Assembly: GCA_022577435.1 (NCBI GenBank)
Contig: JAKOON010000012.1
Location: forward strand, 15,919,085-15,983,084
Length of the DNA: 64,000 bases
Origin: Embiotoca jacksoni
Taxonomy: Eukaryota > Chordata > Actinopteri > Embiotocidae
Reading direction: 5' to 3'
Each line of letters starts with the position of its first letter. Position 1 is the first letter of the stretch. The translations under genes were made by a program, and so were the position numbers. The notes beneath the pieces were generated by a model that had not been told where the DNA came from, searched no databases, and saw nothing but the letters and a program-made list of their open reading frames with translations. Shown here in pieces: positions 11,850 to 25,814 of the stretch.

Positions 11850-11949
11850 GGAATGAAATGAACAACAACAAAAAAAAAATACAATTAATCGCAATTCTTT
11901 GGATGACCACTAATTGTCAACTAATATTTCCTGATAATAACAGCCCTAC
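11850..11949 (-). mobile_element. hAT-like element end
   Basis: Read on the minus strand, the right edge is TAGGGCTGTTAT followed by AT-rich sequence with ATTAATTG/CGATTAAT words. This matches the common fish hAT-derived repeats that begin TAGGGCTG. The other end is not located with certainty. Confidence 0.45.
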
Positions 11950-13066
11950 CTTGGGTAAACTATTAAACTGTATAATGTTCGGCTACTCTCTGCTGCATGT
12001 TTTCAGGGATTAATGGAAGGGCTGTACAACGGGGAGATGTTGCAACAGTTGTCTTTGATAGGTGCTGTACAATCATCCATAGATCAATCAGAAGCAGAGA
12101 GGTATGAGCAGCAGTACCTCAGAGGCAGACTCATTTGCTTTGCCACCAGCGTCCCTTTTTCTTTTCTTTTTTTTTTCCACCCCGATTGCCTGCTGTTAAA
12201 AGAGGTGTATCCAGCCACCCCTTGTCCACTTTAATTTTTAATTACCATCTTCCGCTCACCTTTGTTATAGTCGTGACACGCTCGCGTTAAGCCGTGTATA
12301 GCAGGCGGGCAGGCTGCAGGAGAGAGAGAGCGAGAAGGGTGGGAGGAGGAGCGGGGCTTCGCTTGTTCTGACGAAAAGAGGGGTTGGATTCACTTCTCTA
12401 ATTATGCAGGCAGACGTGCTCTGGGGTGAACTCTGGTACCAACATGCTGCCTCTGACATGGGATCAGGGCCCCAGGGCCTGCTGGAGGACGGGGAGGGTG
12501 GGAGCGTAGAGACAGAGACAGCTGAGGATGAAGAAGAAAATCTGCACAAGAAGGAACAAGGAGGGAAACCACTGAAATTTAGCACCTGTGGTTATTTTTC
12601 TTCTCAGACCTACAAAGACAGAGCAGTGAGACTGAGGGAGGGCTCACTGGCAAATATAGACCGTTTCTGTGATACCTTCATTTTATCCTTTTTAAGGCAG
12701 TTTGGTTTGTTACTCTGTTTTGTAGTCAGGCAGCTGCAAATTTAAAAAGGGATTTCCATGGACATTACACATTTTTTTTATGGGAATATAGATGTTTATA
12801 AACACAGTCCTTCCAGGATTTTTTTTTATTGATTTTTGTGATTAAAAAATGTTTGATTTTGCAGTACATTATCTCAAAAATCTTAATTTTGTAAAGTGTG
12901 AAGTGAGTTTTTTAAGGTAAACATTTGTTTTAATTTCTTTTAACAACCACCGAAAGAATAAAATGTAAACACCTCATCTGATAATAAACGTGCTGTAACA
13001 TTACAGAAATAGTTAACCTTTTTTTTCCTTTTTTTTAATTTTAACTTAGAGAATCATGGGCTTAAA

Positions 13067-13069
<3 letters not shown>
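11950..13069. other. Non-coding; GC-richer centre
   Basis: 12300-12600 is GC-rich with GAG-type purine repeats and carries opposed frames of 106 and 113 codons. Neither has a domain, and both overlap the purine-rich tract, so they are probably chance. The remainder is T-rich. Confidence 0.4.

Positions 13070-13113
<44 letters not shown>
13070..13113. repeat. Poly-A tract of 44 bases
   Basis: Forty-four consecutive A residues. The tract could be the tail of a retroposed copy, but the upstream sequence is not recognisable as any gene or SINE. Confidence 0.95.
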
Positions 13114-13114
<1 letters not shown>

Positions 13115-13680
13115 CATACAACAGGCGGCGACATTAGAATACAAAGGTGTTGTGAAAAAAGGGCTTTAAATGTTTTTTTTTTAAATCATATTAATTCCAC
13201 CCATAAGCCTACCGTATGCACAAAACAAATTCTCTTCCAACTTGAAGTGTGTATAAAAACTAATTTAACATATTCCTCATTAACATGATCAGACTACATT
13301 TACTACAAATTCTGTCACTTCCAGTTTTTCAGGTTAGCTAGCATGGAGTTTGTTTTGATGGCGAGAGGAGAAGGACCAGAGCTTTGCTAATTACGAATGC
13401 ATGTTAGTTTTGTTAATAAAAACTTTTTTTGTGGGGAAATCGCTGGAATCTAGCAAAATTGCAAGATCCGGTAGTTCTTACTACCATCAATATCACTTCA
13501 CTTGTCCACTCACTCAACACGCTGACTAAGGGATGTAAACGCACGTCATCTTTTATTGGAGGTTTTGTTTTTATTTGTATCAGATTGATTTGCTGGTTGC
13601 CAGTTATTCTCACCTGTTCAATCCCAAAAACCGGTCAAGCAAATATGCATTACAGTAATTGCCCCAAAATTCCCATTAAT
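13114..13680. other. Non-coding, no gene
   Basis: Contains the start of a 128-codon plus-strand frame (13429-13815) with no domain or splice signals. No recognised repeat. Confidence 0.45.
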
Positions 13681-13689
13681 AATGAAAAC

Positions 13690-14060
13690 ATGCTCGGTGT
13701 AAATTTTCTCGACGTAAACTGGAGAAGTGATCTCTCTGAAGATGTCCCGTCACACATCAATAGGGAGGACTGCAAACAAGCATGTGAATTAACACATTTT
13801 ACAAGGCATGTATAATTGATATGAATTGATTCTTCTCTGCAGTCCACAAAGGCTCTGTAGCTATGTGTGTGTTTGCAAACCCACAGCGCAGCGAGGTAGG
13901 AAGAGAGCGTCGGGAGCCATCTGCCATTAGTGCCAGCCAGTTTGATAGATGCAGTACTGATGGGTCAGCATGTTGCAGAGCGGCCGCTAAAGCTTTGTTA
14001 ATTGTCATAAGAAGTTCAGATTGATTGGGGCCGCCGCATTAGTACATACAGTGGAATTGA
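13690..14060. promoter_or_regulatory. Strong candidate CNE
   Basis: A long stretch of balanced, low-homopolymer sequence with intact motifs: CATCTG E-box and CATTAG near 13919-13928, SOX-type CTTTGTTAATTG near 13992-14003, and GATTGATTGG. Competing short frames on both strands and no splice context argue against an exon. Among the CNE-like blocks of the window this is one of the clearest, but conservation is inferred. Confidence 0.42.
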
Positions 14061-14174
14061 TTAATGTTTTGTTCGGAAAGGAATGTGCGTAATGGATGGG
14101 TTGGTGTGGCACTTTATTTATTGAATTCATTAATGCAAGCCTCTGGACAAGAGTGATGCCAATGGCTTGGGGGC

Positions 14175-14208
<34 letters not shown>

Positions 14209-14211
14209 GAG
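14175..14211. repeat. (GA)n microsatellite, one interruption
   Basis: About 18 GA units with one GC interruption. Confidence 0.93.
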
Positions 14212-16068
<1,857 letters not shown>

Positions 16069-16399
16069 CGAGGTACACGCAAATACTCCAAAACAATACA
16101 CAAAACAGCTTATGCCATGAACAAGATTACATCCTAAACCATAAAGGGATGTTGTAACAGTGTAAACATAAGCTTGTCAACATGGCTGTTGGCAGGATAA
16201 TAGCTGGAGGGGAAACGCTGCTTTAACCTCGACAAAAGTGAGACGATAGGCTTTGAAATCTCTGATTGTATTTCTGATGCTTTGTTTTTGTAATACAAAT
16301 AGACGGAGATTTGTATATACTGCAGCATTATTTACAGAGATCACCTTGCATGCAATTCAATCTAGATATACCAGCTCAGCACATGACATTTACGTTTAT

Positions 16400-17230
16400 G
16401 TTTCATTGGAAAATATGTCAGTATTTTTAATGCACCCGGGCAGAGGGCCAATGCAGGCACTCGTAAAATGCCCAGCTTGTCTGTGCCACACAAATAAGCA
16501 TGTAGAGCACTGTGCGATCACAGGAGGGATAGAAGAGAGCTGGAAAAGGCAGCAGACAGTAGCTCAGTGACAAAGTGTAACACAATTAAAACAATAAAGC
16601 CTCACAAATGAACATGTCACTGTGGAACCTTATCAATTATGGCATCAAAGCGGAGGGCCCCCTCTGAGGTGCTTCCACCTATTCTTCCTGTCGTGCAACA
16701 CCCTAATAACTCCCCCTCTCCCATCCACCAGGAACCTATTTGTATGCATCTGAGTTTTCTCCTCCCACAGCGGCATGGTCAGACGCTCTATTAATCTTTC
16801 TATATGAACAGTTACTGGCGCTGATGAAATTGGGCCCAATGAGGCGAGCCTCCAGTGGCCGGGATAGGCCCCATTCATCTTGATTTGATTCGCATGCTGA
16901 CACCGGAGCACTCCGATGACAGAGGTTAAGTCAGTGAGTGGCCGTTGCCTTCTTGTTTGCTCTTTCAACTCCCCACCTTTAACCATCCGCCGCCCGCAGA
17001 AATGAGAGGTGGGAGAAGTAGGGGGTGTCTCATGTCGATTTTATGGGCGCACAAACTAGAACATCCGATAACTCCCCCACGGCTGATTTCACCCCCTGTC
17101 ACCAGCCGCCACATCTCAAACAAATATATACAGCAGCGGCACTTCTCCTTGATAGTGTGTGACTCCAACAGATCAGAGATAGATGGGGGAATAGAATCAG
17201 CTGCCTGACAAGCGGCACCTTCTCTCATCC
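16400..17230. promoter_or_regulatory. Candidate CNE block
   Basis: Balanced unique sequence with CTATTAATC, TTGATTTGATT and TATTTGTATGCAT words. Open frames exist on both strands (16645-16986, 16945-17228) and exclude one another. A run of CNE-like sequence is the best reading. Confidence 0.35.
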
Positions 17231-17584
17231 AGCAATTTCACAGTGTCATTTTGGGATTATTTCATTACTTGCCATGATCCATGACTGAAACTCATTTTGG
17301 CCCTGAGTGCTCAGAGAAAATGTGTGACATGCAGTTGAGAAGAAGTGAGAGATGGTAGCGCTGAGCAGAAGAAAAAAAAAAAACTTGGAGTACTTACTAT
17401 TGAGACATTTGAATAATTAAACCTCAACTCCTTAAAGTATTCATAGGAAAACTTTGGGTTGTCACTGGATACTGTGTGCATGCAGACTGTGTTTTTCTTG
17501 GACAGAAATGGTTTTGTCATGTGGCGCGTATGTTTATTTGTCATTTGCAACACAAGTTTAGGTAATTAGTATTGTTGCTGTGGC

Positions 17585-17860
17585 CAGCCAGTGATACCAA
17601 ATTGTCTGTTTTCATGCTCCAGCAGCCACGAGACAGCTCATCGAGCCAGGGCTATGATGTCAGTAAAGAAACACATCCAAGGGCCTGTGGTGGCTTGTAG
17701 CACTTCGCCCTCCAGCACCTCTCGCTTTTTGCAAGGTGCCTCTCAGGTTACAGGATTCCAGGCAGAGGATCCCAGGCAGGAAGTATCGCCACATTAGCTC
17801 CATTAGATTAATTAAGAATGTTTAATTTCTAAAATGGAGCATGAGACGGAGACGTGACTC
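17585..17860. promoter_or_regulatory. Candidate CNE
   Basis: Balanced sequence ending in a homeodomain-rich stretch: CATTAG, CCATTAGATTAATTAAG and GTTTAATT near 17795-17827. The separation from neighbouring AT-rich DNA is sharp. Conservation inferred. Confidence 0.36.
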
Positions 17861-18072
17861 ACAGCTTGCCATTTCCGTCCTATCTTGAAATAAAAAAAAG
17901 AAGGAGAAAAAAATGAAACCTACTTAATGGTTCAGCATGCGCACAGGCAACACGATACCTCGCTCATTTTCAGTGCATGCGATGCATTGGCACTTTATGA
18001 AAAGTAGCTGCTCTTGTTGAGCAGCATGAATGATGAGGTGGCTTTTCGAAATAGGAACCTCCACTGAGAGAG

Positions 18073-18073
<1 letters not shown>

Positions 18074-18138
<65 letters not shown>
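18074..18138. repeat. (CA)n microsatellite
   Basis: About 32 uninterrupted CA units. Confidence 0.97.
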
Positions 18139-18143
<5 letters not shown>

Positions 18144-18406
18144 ACATAATCTGTACAATCATGAGAGTTGACACACAATGTACCTATAACGCTATTCATC
18201 CTTTATTCAGCTGTAATCACCCCGTGGTGTTGTTGAAGGTGTGTTCAGCTGCATGTTAAGAGGCTTTGTTTATGCTGCTAAATTCATCCTTGACAAAAAC
18301 CCATAATGTTAATTGTTCCTTGTCTGTCATACTGCTTTTCATGTTTTCAATGGGACTAATTCACACCAGCGATGGATTATCACCACTGACTCCACTGTTA
18401 CCTTGC

Positions 18407-18409
<3 letters not shown>

Positions 18410-18475
<66 letters not shown>
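18410..18475. repeat. (CA)n microsatellite
   Basis: About 33 CA units, 270 bp from the previous array and in the same orientation. Confidence 0.97.
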
Positions 18476-18476
<1 letters not shown>

Positions 18477-20639
18477 TTGTGACAATATGTGTATACATCC
18501 ACCACTTGTATTGTTACCTCCCAGTCGGGGTGCACTGTAAACCGCTTAGACATGGAGAGCTTTACAGCCTTTATAGCCTCACTCCACCGAAGTCAGCACA
18601 GGGAGAACTGGGGGAGCCTCATTTCAAAGCACACACACAGCTAAAACAGCTAACGGTGATGGTTAGCAACTTTTTGTCCATTTTGTTGCCTGTATTTCTA
18701 AAAATACTTGGCTCTTCGTGGATAATGACCTACGTCCATATAGTTATCCCTAAGTGAGGGCACGATCTACTCTGGAAACAGTCCTATGAACTTTACATGT
18801 AAGATCATCAATCAGAGGAAACTGTGGTTGAGAGCCAGATGGAGACAACCCCCCATTCGTATGATTCACTTAAGTAGCTTCAGTGTATCTGAAGTGGGAA
18901 GCTATAGGAAGTGGTTTACATGATGAAAATGACCAGCACTACTGTTCTCTTTTCTTTTTCTTCTTCTTTTATCTAGCTGACAGCCAACGTATTGCTTTTG
19001 AACTGTATGGGGTAGTTAAATGGCTTCAGATCTGTAATCAAGAATGGCCCAATGACGACATGGTCTCGTACTGATTCAGAAGCTAATTTAGGGGGATTTA
19101 AGTGAACCTGCAACATGCACGCTTACTTAAGTGGTAAAATAGACTGACGTTGTCTTATAAAATAACCAACATAGCCCTTAAACACTTGATGTAAGTATGT
19201 TGTAATCTACCTGTATCTCTGTGTTAGAGTTTTATCTAAGTTTAAGGAAGTTGTGGTAATGGAGTTCTCACTATCACTATCTCATGTTGTTAGAGATGAT
19301 TAAGGGATTTATCAAGCAGTATGTTTAGAAAGAAAGTAAAATACAAAGCATTATAGTTACATTGTTTTACTATTACTGCTGTGAGGATTTCATTTGGTAA
19401 CATTTTTCTGTTTTTTTAAATGGTGAAAAAGCATCTAGTAATGCTCTAACTGATAAAGCACGGTTTGGAGCGTTCATGTTTGATATATAAAAGTTGTGTT
19501 TTATTGCCTATTCACGTAGGTTACTGCAAGCTGAACAATTTTTGTCTGATATTTGTGTTTTATTAATATATAGCAAATATACTTTGTTAGAACGAAATAA
19601 TTTCAAAATATAACGTTAGAATTTATACTTTGAAAAGAAGAGTAACAAATGACTTAAGATATTAATTATTGGCACTCAGTTAGTGCTTACATTGATGTTA
19701 TGATCTACGGTTGTAGTATGGTGTCATACAACACAACTGAAACATGAGATGAAATAAAAAGTAGAACAGAGACTGGCTGTTTGTAAATGCAGATCAGGTC
19801 TCTTATTTGAGTGAGACGAGCCAGTGAGGAAGGTCAAGTCCATTCAAGTCCATGACAAAGCAAAACTCAACGTGGATTTCTTTCAAGTAAGATCTTTTCC
19901 AAACCCTAAACGTAAACGTTTTTGGTGCCGAAACATAAAGCACATTGTGGGTCTATATGAGACACCAAAGCACACAAACGGCTTTGATAACACTTGGAAT
20001 GAGCAAATTGCAGTTTATTATTGTTCCCCTTAAGACTTAGCTCTTCCTGAAACTAGAGTGGCATGTACTCACTGTACGAAGCGGGTTGCATCCAGTTATC
20101 TACCTAACAGCCAATATTTAACAGGCAATTCTTTGGATTTGAGGAAACTTGAGTGCACTGAGGTTAACCCATGTCTGACTTTGGTGCATGTCCGCTGACA
20201 ATGCTCATAACCCAAGCCAATGCCTATTGATCCTCGTCAAACTATAACAAACAGAAATTGTGGGCTGCATGTCTTTTATTACTCATCTTTACGCAATTTA
20301 ATTGCTGTTTAATTACTTCAACTACCTAACCTTTCATGTGGCACACAAGGGGATGTTTATTATATCCAAATGTCACATAAATCAGATTGCAATGGAGAAA
20401 TAACATCTACATTTTATCGTATATTCTCGTTTTACAACACTTTATAAGATGTTTTTGGTGGGGATGCTAGCAGAGACACATTGTGTCTGTAAGGCAATTA
20501 TTTGTCTGTGTGTGTGTTGTGATGTGACATCAGGGACTGGACAGGCTTTGGTAAGAAAGTGTGTGTTGGGGGAAACCTGGCCCTCAGAGATTTGGCTGTT
20601 CCGACTGCACTGGGCCAGATGGGGATAATGGAATGTCAT
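18476..20639. other. AT-rich non-coding, no gene
   Basis: About 2.1 kb without a recognisable repeat, RNA or exon. Short frames at 18883-19074 and 19824-20033 are unsupported. Confidence 0.5.
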
Positions 20640-21060
20640 TCTGTCAGCTCCCTGGCTGATTAGGGAGTGTTTGTTATTTATTGATTGTCTTTCATGGTGA
20701 ATTATCTATGCACAGGTCAGTGCCAGCATTTTATTCCTGGAGCTCTGATGGCCGGCTATTCCCATCCTCACACAAAATCAATGAGTACAAATAAAATGGA
20801 ATTTTAAAAATGGGGGGAAATTAGCAAACATCTCAGCACGGCCGCTGTCATGCATATGTTAGCGGTGATCTCGAGCAGCCTGACATGAGCCTCGTGTTTC
20901 CATGAAAGTGCACTCTCACCGAGTATTCAATTTTAACAGCAGTCATGTCTCATTCTCTTCCCGTCCTGTCTACACCTTTTCACCCCTAATTACTATGCAA
21001 GCACCTTCTATCTGCGTATCACATCATCATAATCATCGTTTGTATAGAAATGTCAGGATC
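20640..21060. promoter_or_regulatory. Strong candidate CNE
   Basis: Low-homopolymer sequence with varied words (GCTGATTAGGG, GAATTATCTATGCA, ATGCATATG, CCCTAATTACTATGCAA) and almost no simple repeats. It reads like the developmental CNEs found in fish gene deserts. Inference; alignment needed. Confidence 0.4.
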
Positions 21061-21709
21061 CCGACTGACAATATTGGTAAATATTATTCCCTCATGGATT
21101 TACATAATGACAATTTTCTTCTTCTTTTTTCTTTTTACTGAGACATATGATTTGGCAATATTGTTATTTTCCCTATAATAAGTTATATGAAACACAGTGA
21201 GGCTGTACTTAGGCACAATGATACCTAGAGCAACATGCCAATTTTCTGCATGCTCATAATGTTTCTATCTTTAAAAGAAAAATGATCAGTTAATTCAGCA
21301 ACTATCCTAAAATGCCATTTATTTCGTTTGAACTCTTGTGCAGGTACATGGGAGAAATTTAGGTGGCAATATTGTAGAGCAAGGAGGAGGTTCGGGCAGA
21401 TGGGTGAGTCAACAAAACTCAGGACTTAAAAATCTTTTACCTTCCCTAAACTCTCATGTGATTGTACCTAAACCTCATCTAACCTTAGCCATAGCATTTC
21501 AGATCTTAAAGGTAGGCTATTCTAAAGACAGTAATTCAGAACTGATTTGAGATGCAGTGAGACGTGATGTTACCCTGATGAAAATCTGATGCGTGTTGCA
21601 GGAATTGCTCTTGGTATTGGCAGTTGTCCAAAACTGAGGTGAGAAAGTAAAACTTTGAACCTAAAATTGTCCATCAATGTCAGATAATTACAACAAAAGG
21701 GAGCACGTC
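21061..21709. other. Non-coding, no gene
   Basis: Unremarkable AT-rich sequence. The last 130 bp may still belong to the adjacent transposon copy. Confidence 0.4.
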
Positions 21710-21990
21710 TGTACCAGGCAGCCACCGACCGATAAAGCCTTGAGTCTGGCATGTTGGCCGTCGCCAGCATGATTGTTTTGGAGCCAGAGGTGATCATATT
21801 TTGGACGAAGAGCGAGGGATGGATTTGAATGAGAACCTGAGGAAACTACGGCCGCCCACTTATACCAGCAACTTGACTGCACCCCAGGCCTGTCAATCAA
21901 ACCAGACACACCCCTAAACCTACCTCTATTTGAGGCCCAATATAACATTTTTATGGAATTATTTTCCATCCATTTTTACATACTGTCTGT
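21710..21990 (-). mobile_element. MITE-like repeat, copy A
   Basis: The minus strand reads CAGACAGTATGTAAAAATGG, then TTTGATTGACAGGCCTGGGG, GTGGGCGG, CTCTGGCTCCAAAACAA and GGCGACGG. The same ordered words occur at 35117-35655 and 45270-45575, so these are three copies of one family. In percomorphs it is a common non-autonomous element with a CAGACTGTATATAAAG-type terminus. No coding capacity. Confidence 0.7.
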
Positions 21991-22009
21991 GGGCTGTACG
22001 CAATATCAT

Positions 22010-22150
22010 AGTAATCCCACAACAGTGCTCGGGATATTTCACTGAAAACCACTAATGCCAACCTCTGTAAAAAATGTCATCTGAAAGTCATTGGGTTATT
22101 CCAGTCTGGACCAAAGCTACGGACTGACAGATTGACACCACCATCCATAG
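22010..22150 (+). mobile_element. Interspersed repeat fragment
   Basis: The words GGGATATTTCA, GGTTATTCCAGTCTGGACCA and the ACGGACTGACAGA stretch after them match a repeat I recall from fish genomes. Directly adjoins copy A of the MITE. Family and full extent unknown. Confidence 0.45.
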
Positions 22151-22599
22151 AGATTCTGGTTAATTCTATATTACACAACCTACACTGTACTCAGGGAGAT
22201 TACAGACATCTAAATGAAACTTAAAGTTGGTATATTTTCTGAAATTTGGGCAATTTCATGTGAATTGATATAGCATCAAATTACTTTAAATTACTCCTCA
22301 TCTTGGTGCGGATTCCCCTAAACGCCTTTAACTTCCCCTCAGAGGTCCTATTTTAAATACCAATGACTTAGAGAGTGACCTCGTGTTGTTGCACTGCATC
22401 CACACTCCTCCTTCCTGGTCTTCATTTATTTAGTTCATTTCTCATTGACAGAGTACAGCTACTATTTATGGTGCTCGAGAGTCAACAGCTGTCACGCCTG
22501 CCTTTCCTTACACACACCCATTCTCTTCCTCTTTCTGCCTTTCTGTGTTGTCTGTGATGTTTGTGTGCTTGAGATGGATGCAGCCCTCTTTATTAGATA
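22151..22599. other. Non-coding, no gene
   Basis: Nothing recognised. Confidence 0.45.
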
Positions 22600-22960
22600 G
22601 CATCAGTCTTTTGTCAGACAACCAGAATTGCACAGTGGTGGCTGTCTGCGCTGCTGCACTGGATTTCGCTTCAGCCCTCTGAGGCCGATCGCTCAGAGGC
22701 TTTTTGTTTAACCTGGCGGTCCATGTGATGGGGCCCACTTGGCCTCGTCATCCCGAGCATAAAAGGCGTCGGTGTCGGGCCTTCTTCTCAGACCAAACGG
22801 CTGTCCGATGCGCATTGACTTTCTGTCAGCGCCTGCCCGCTTATTGTTTGTGAGTTTGATTAAAAAAGAAAAAAAAAAAAAAGAGGAAGGAAGACGAAAA
22901 ATGCAATTACTCAAGTTGGAGGAAACCGAATGCAGACCTCATAGAGATAATCACAGACTA
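22600..22960. promoter_or_regulatory. Candidate CNE, GC-richer
   Basis: Balanced to GC-rich block with GCCGATCGC, AGCATAAAAGGCG and GATGCGCATTGAC words, ending in an A-rich tract at 22862-22880. Short opposed frames are present. It could be a regulatory element; a promoter is possible but no transcript evidence is visible. Confidence 0.33.
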
Positions 22961-23454
22961 ATGTGACATTCCTCCATCACCACAGCAACCAGAGAAAAGC
23001 CTCTGAGCAGCAGAAAAGTAGTATGGGAGAGAGAAAAAAAAAAGAAAAACACTGCTGTGTCGCACAGGCACAGATTCTTCTGTAAAGTGTTTTTGGATGG
23101 CCTTCGTTGATGCAGAAGTGTAATGGCTTGTTGTGCACAAATGGATTTTTATGAAGCATCACAGCTGCATCTGTTTCCCTTTGCATCCATTAAAGTAGCT
23201 GAAGCTACAGTATTGTGCGCTACATCTGGAAGCTAAGATTCATTTCTGTGGCAGGATGGTCACGGAGATATTGGAGACTAAGCACAATCAGAATCATAGA
23301 GTTTTTATTGTTGGAAGGATGAAGACAAACACCAAAAAAAGGGCAAGAAAAAAAAGAACATGTGTTACTTACACAGATACACACTCACTCACACTCCTGC
23401 GGGTGGTATATCTGTGCGCGGTGCGTCTCTTAATTTCTGCCGAGTAAACAGCTT

Positions 23455-23665
23455 CCAGATGTAAAAGTTTCCTGCTGGCCCCGCCCAGTCCAGATGCCCA
23501 GATCTGCCTCAAATTGGGCACATTTGAACAATCATTTAGTTCCCATCTTCCTGAAGGGGAACTTGTATTAATAAAGCCTTTTCATCTCTGTATCTTTGAT
23601 TAGGATGGGCGGCTCTGGGAGGGAGGTGGGAGGATAAAGGCTTTGTCATGTGAAAGCAGATTGGG
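23455..23665. promoter_or_regulatory. Candidate CNE
   Basis: Contains a GC-box-like GGCCCCGCCC and well-mixed sequence with CAATCATTTAG and TTTGATTAGG. A T/G-rich low-complexity tract follows at 23690-23770. Regulatory role inferred. Confidence 0.3.
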
Positions 23666-24022
23666 GGATTACTGTATTAATAGGAATGAGTGTTGTTGTT
23701 TCTTTGTTTATTTCTTGTGTTTTTTTTGTGTTTTTTTTTGGGGGGGGGCAGGGAGGTGTTGTTGTTTTTTTATGTGTGTTACAGTAGAGTGGAAGGAAGC
23801 TGGTGATAGGAAAGAAAAAGGACATCCTCTGTTGTAAGTGGTTCCAGGTTATCCGTGCCCCATACTTACTCGGGCATGTTGCCCTCAGCCACAAACTCCA
23901 GAAACTCCTACGATGCTTTAAATCAGTCGTACACCGCCGCCTCTTATCTGAAGTTGGGAGGTTTCTAATTATATTTTTTGCTGGTTTTGTAAATACGGCC
24001 AGAGGATGAAATAGAGATGTCA

Positions 24023-24024
<2 letters not shown>

Positions 24025-24069
<45 letters not shown>
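24025..24069. repeat. (GT)n microsatellite
   Basis: About 22 GT units. Confidence 0.97.
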
Positions 24070-24070
<1 letters not shown>

Positions 24071-24483
24071 TTCCATACTCCTGCTCATAGCCCATTACAT
24101 ACTCATTAAATCCAGTTCGGTAGTAGGCTAAAACAACACTGCATTCCTTCTCATGTGTTCACAAAAGATCAGGTCATCATTTAGGTGAAAATTTGTTTTT
24201 TGTCTTTGATATTTGTCTCATAAATTCATCACAAACAACAAAAAAATTGTCCAGATATCATATTTCCAGAGAAGATGAATTCCGTTTTAGTTCTGTTTTG
24301 TTTGGTCTTGAGATATCAGTGTTTGAATTTGTTTGTACTTTGGACAATGCTAGCTGGAACTACTTTCCAGAAATAGTTATCGTAAAAGTGGTTTATTGTG
24401 TGATCTCTGGATTATTCAATGGTGTAAAAAAAACATTGGGAATATGATTTCCCTCCATTAACAAGGGTCATTTGAACAAACAA

Positions 24484-24960
24484 CAGTAGCAGAAGAAGTA
24501 CTCAGATCCTTAATTTAATGAAGTTCAAATACCCATGTAGATATTAAAATATGGGGTTATTTATAAAAGTGATGAGAGGTGGATATCAGTAAAGGAGATC
24601 TGTGTTGGTGTGCTGGAAAAAAATGATAAAGGTACAACACAAAATACATGAAGAGTCTCTTCCAGAGGACCGGGGTGGCAGCTTTCATAGTGACTGGACA
24701 GACTGGACCCAGGTGCTCCCAATCAGCCTCAATGATCAGAGGAAACAAGGTGCAGCCAGGGCTGTCACTGTGTCAACATGGCAGAGACTTCTCCATTCAG
24801 TGCTGTTGGGCAGTTAAATCTATAGTAAATGATAATCTATTTTTTTTTTAAGGCCGATCAAATGTTCCAGAACTTTAAAGTAACTGTAGAGGTGATATAA
24901 AACACCCTAAATTTGTAATTCAGCACAGTACCTAAGCAAAAGTATAATATATGTTGCACA
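24484..24960 (+). mobile_element. MITE-like repeat of the AAGTAC-rich family, interrupted
   Basis: The left part (24484-24555) reads CAGTAGCAGAAGAAGTACTC, AGATCCTTAATTTAA. The right part (about 24800-24960) reads CTGTTGGGCAGTTAAATCTA and TTTAAAGTAACTGTAG. Both match a very common fish repeat family whose ends carry AGTACTTAAGTA-type words. About 240 bp between them does not fit the family and may be an insertion. Other copies lie at 34785-35842 and 59395-59758. Confidence 0.6.
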
Positions 24961-25074
24961 CTAGAACATACATTCATCACATGTAAATTCCTCTGTATCC
25001 CAATTTGCTTCACTGCTGTGACCCATAAGCCGACAGGTAAACAAAGACAGAAAATAAGAGGATGGAGTTTTTAT

Positions 25075-25310
25075 CTGCTTGATGTTGGATGACAGTGAGT
25101 CATGCCTCTGTCTGACTGCAGGTCAGCCACAGGGATGACCTCGTGGTCACGCGATTCCCATTTCGCCGTCTCCGTCTTCCTAGTCAGCTGCGACCGGCCG
25201 TCTCCTTCCATTTGGGCCTCCTGTGAAACGCTGACATGCTCAAAGACATATAGGATTCCATTATTTTCACTCATATGAGAGTGCCACACTTGATTCAAGC
25301 CGAGCTGTCA
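25075..25310. promoter_or_regulatory. Candidate CNE
   Basis: Balanced sequence with GTGGTCACGCGATTCC and GCGACCGGCCG. CpG-richer than its neighbours. Conservation is inferred. Confidence 0.27.
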
Positions 25311-25338
25311 TGGGCAAACCACCAGCCACTCCCCCTAT

Positions 25339-25339
<1 letters not shown>

Positions 25340-25369
<30 letters not shown>
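25340..25369. repeat. (CA)n microsatellite
   Basis: About 15 CA units. Confidence 0.96.
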
Positions 25370-25374
<5 letters not shown>

Positions 25375-25700
25375 TTATCTGCTCCAGATAACTGTAAGCA
25401 CCACATTTGATCCCCCCACATCACCAATCAGTACCTCTCGTGATGAGTTTTTGTTTTGTTTTTGCTTGTTTTTGGCCAGAACCTGTATTTGTAATCGATC
25501 AGATAGCAGCTTCTTAACATGATATGAAGCGAAAGATATGCAGGATGCATTGAAGATTTCTTTGTTTGTTCATTTTGCATTTGAAATCCTATACAGTGTC
25601 GTTGTAAATCTCCTTAATCTAGATTGTATTTAGACTCATGTAGCAGGTGATGCAGCAAAAGATGCAAATCTTTCTTAATGCTCTCATATTTGACATGCAA

Positions 25701-25723
25701 TTATATATATATATAATTTTTAT

Positions 25724-25781
<58 letters not shown>
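25701..25781. repeat. (TA)n then (CA)n microsatellites
   Basis: A short TA tract at 25701-25715 is followed by about 27 CA units at 25727-25781. Confidence 0.96.
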
Positions 25782-25783
<2 letters not shown>

Positions 25784-25814
25784 CCCCCATCAAGCTACTC
25801 ACCTTGAAACCCTG

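Noticed and set aside
12265..12745. Opposed 106- and 113-codon frames, possible exon
   Set aside because: Both derive from a GAG/GAA purine-rich tract; mutually exclusive and without splice pattern.
13429..13815. 128-codon frame
   Set aside because: No recognisable similarity; the right half overlaps a CNE-like block with opposed frames.
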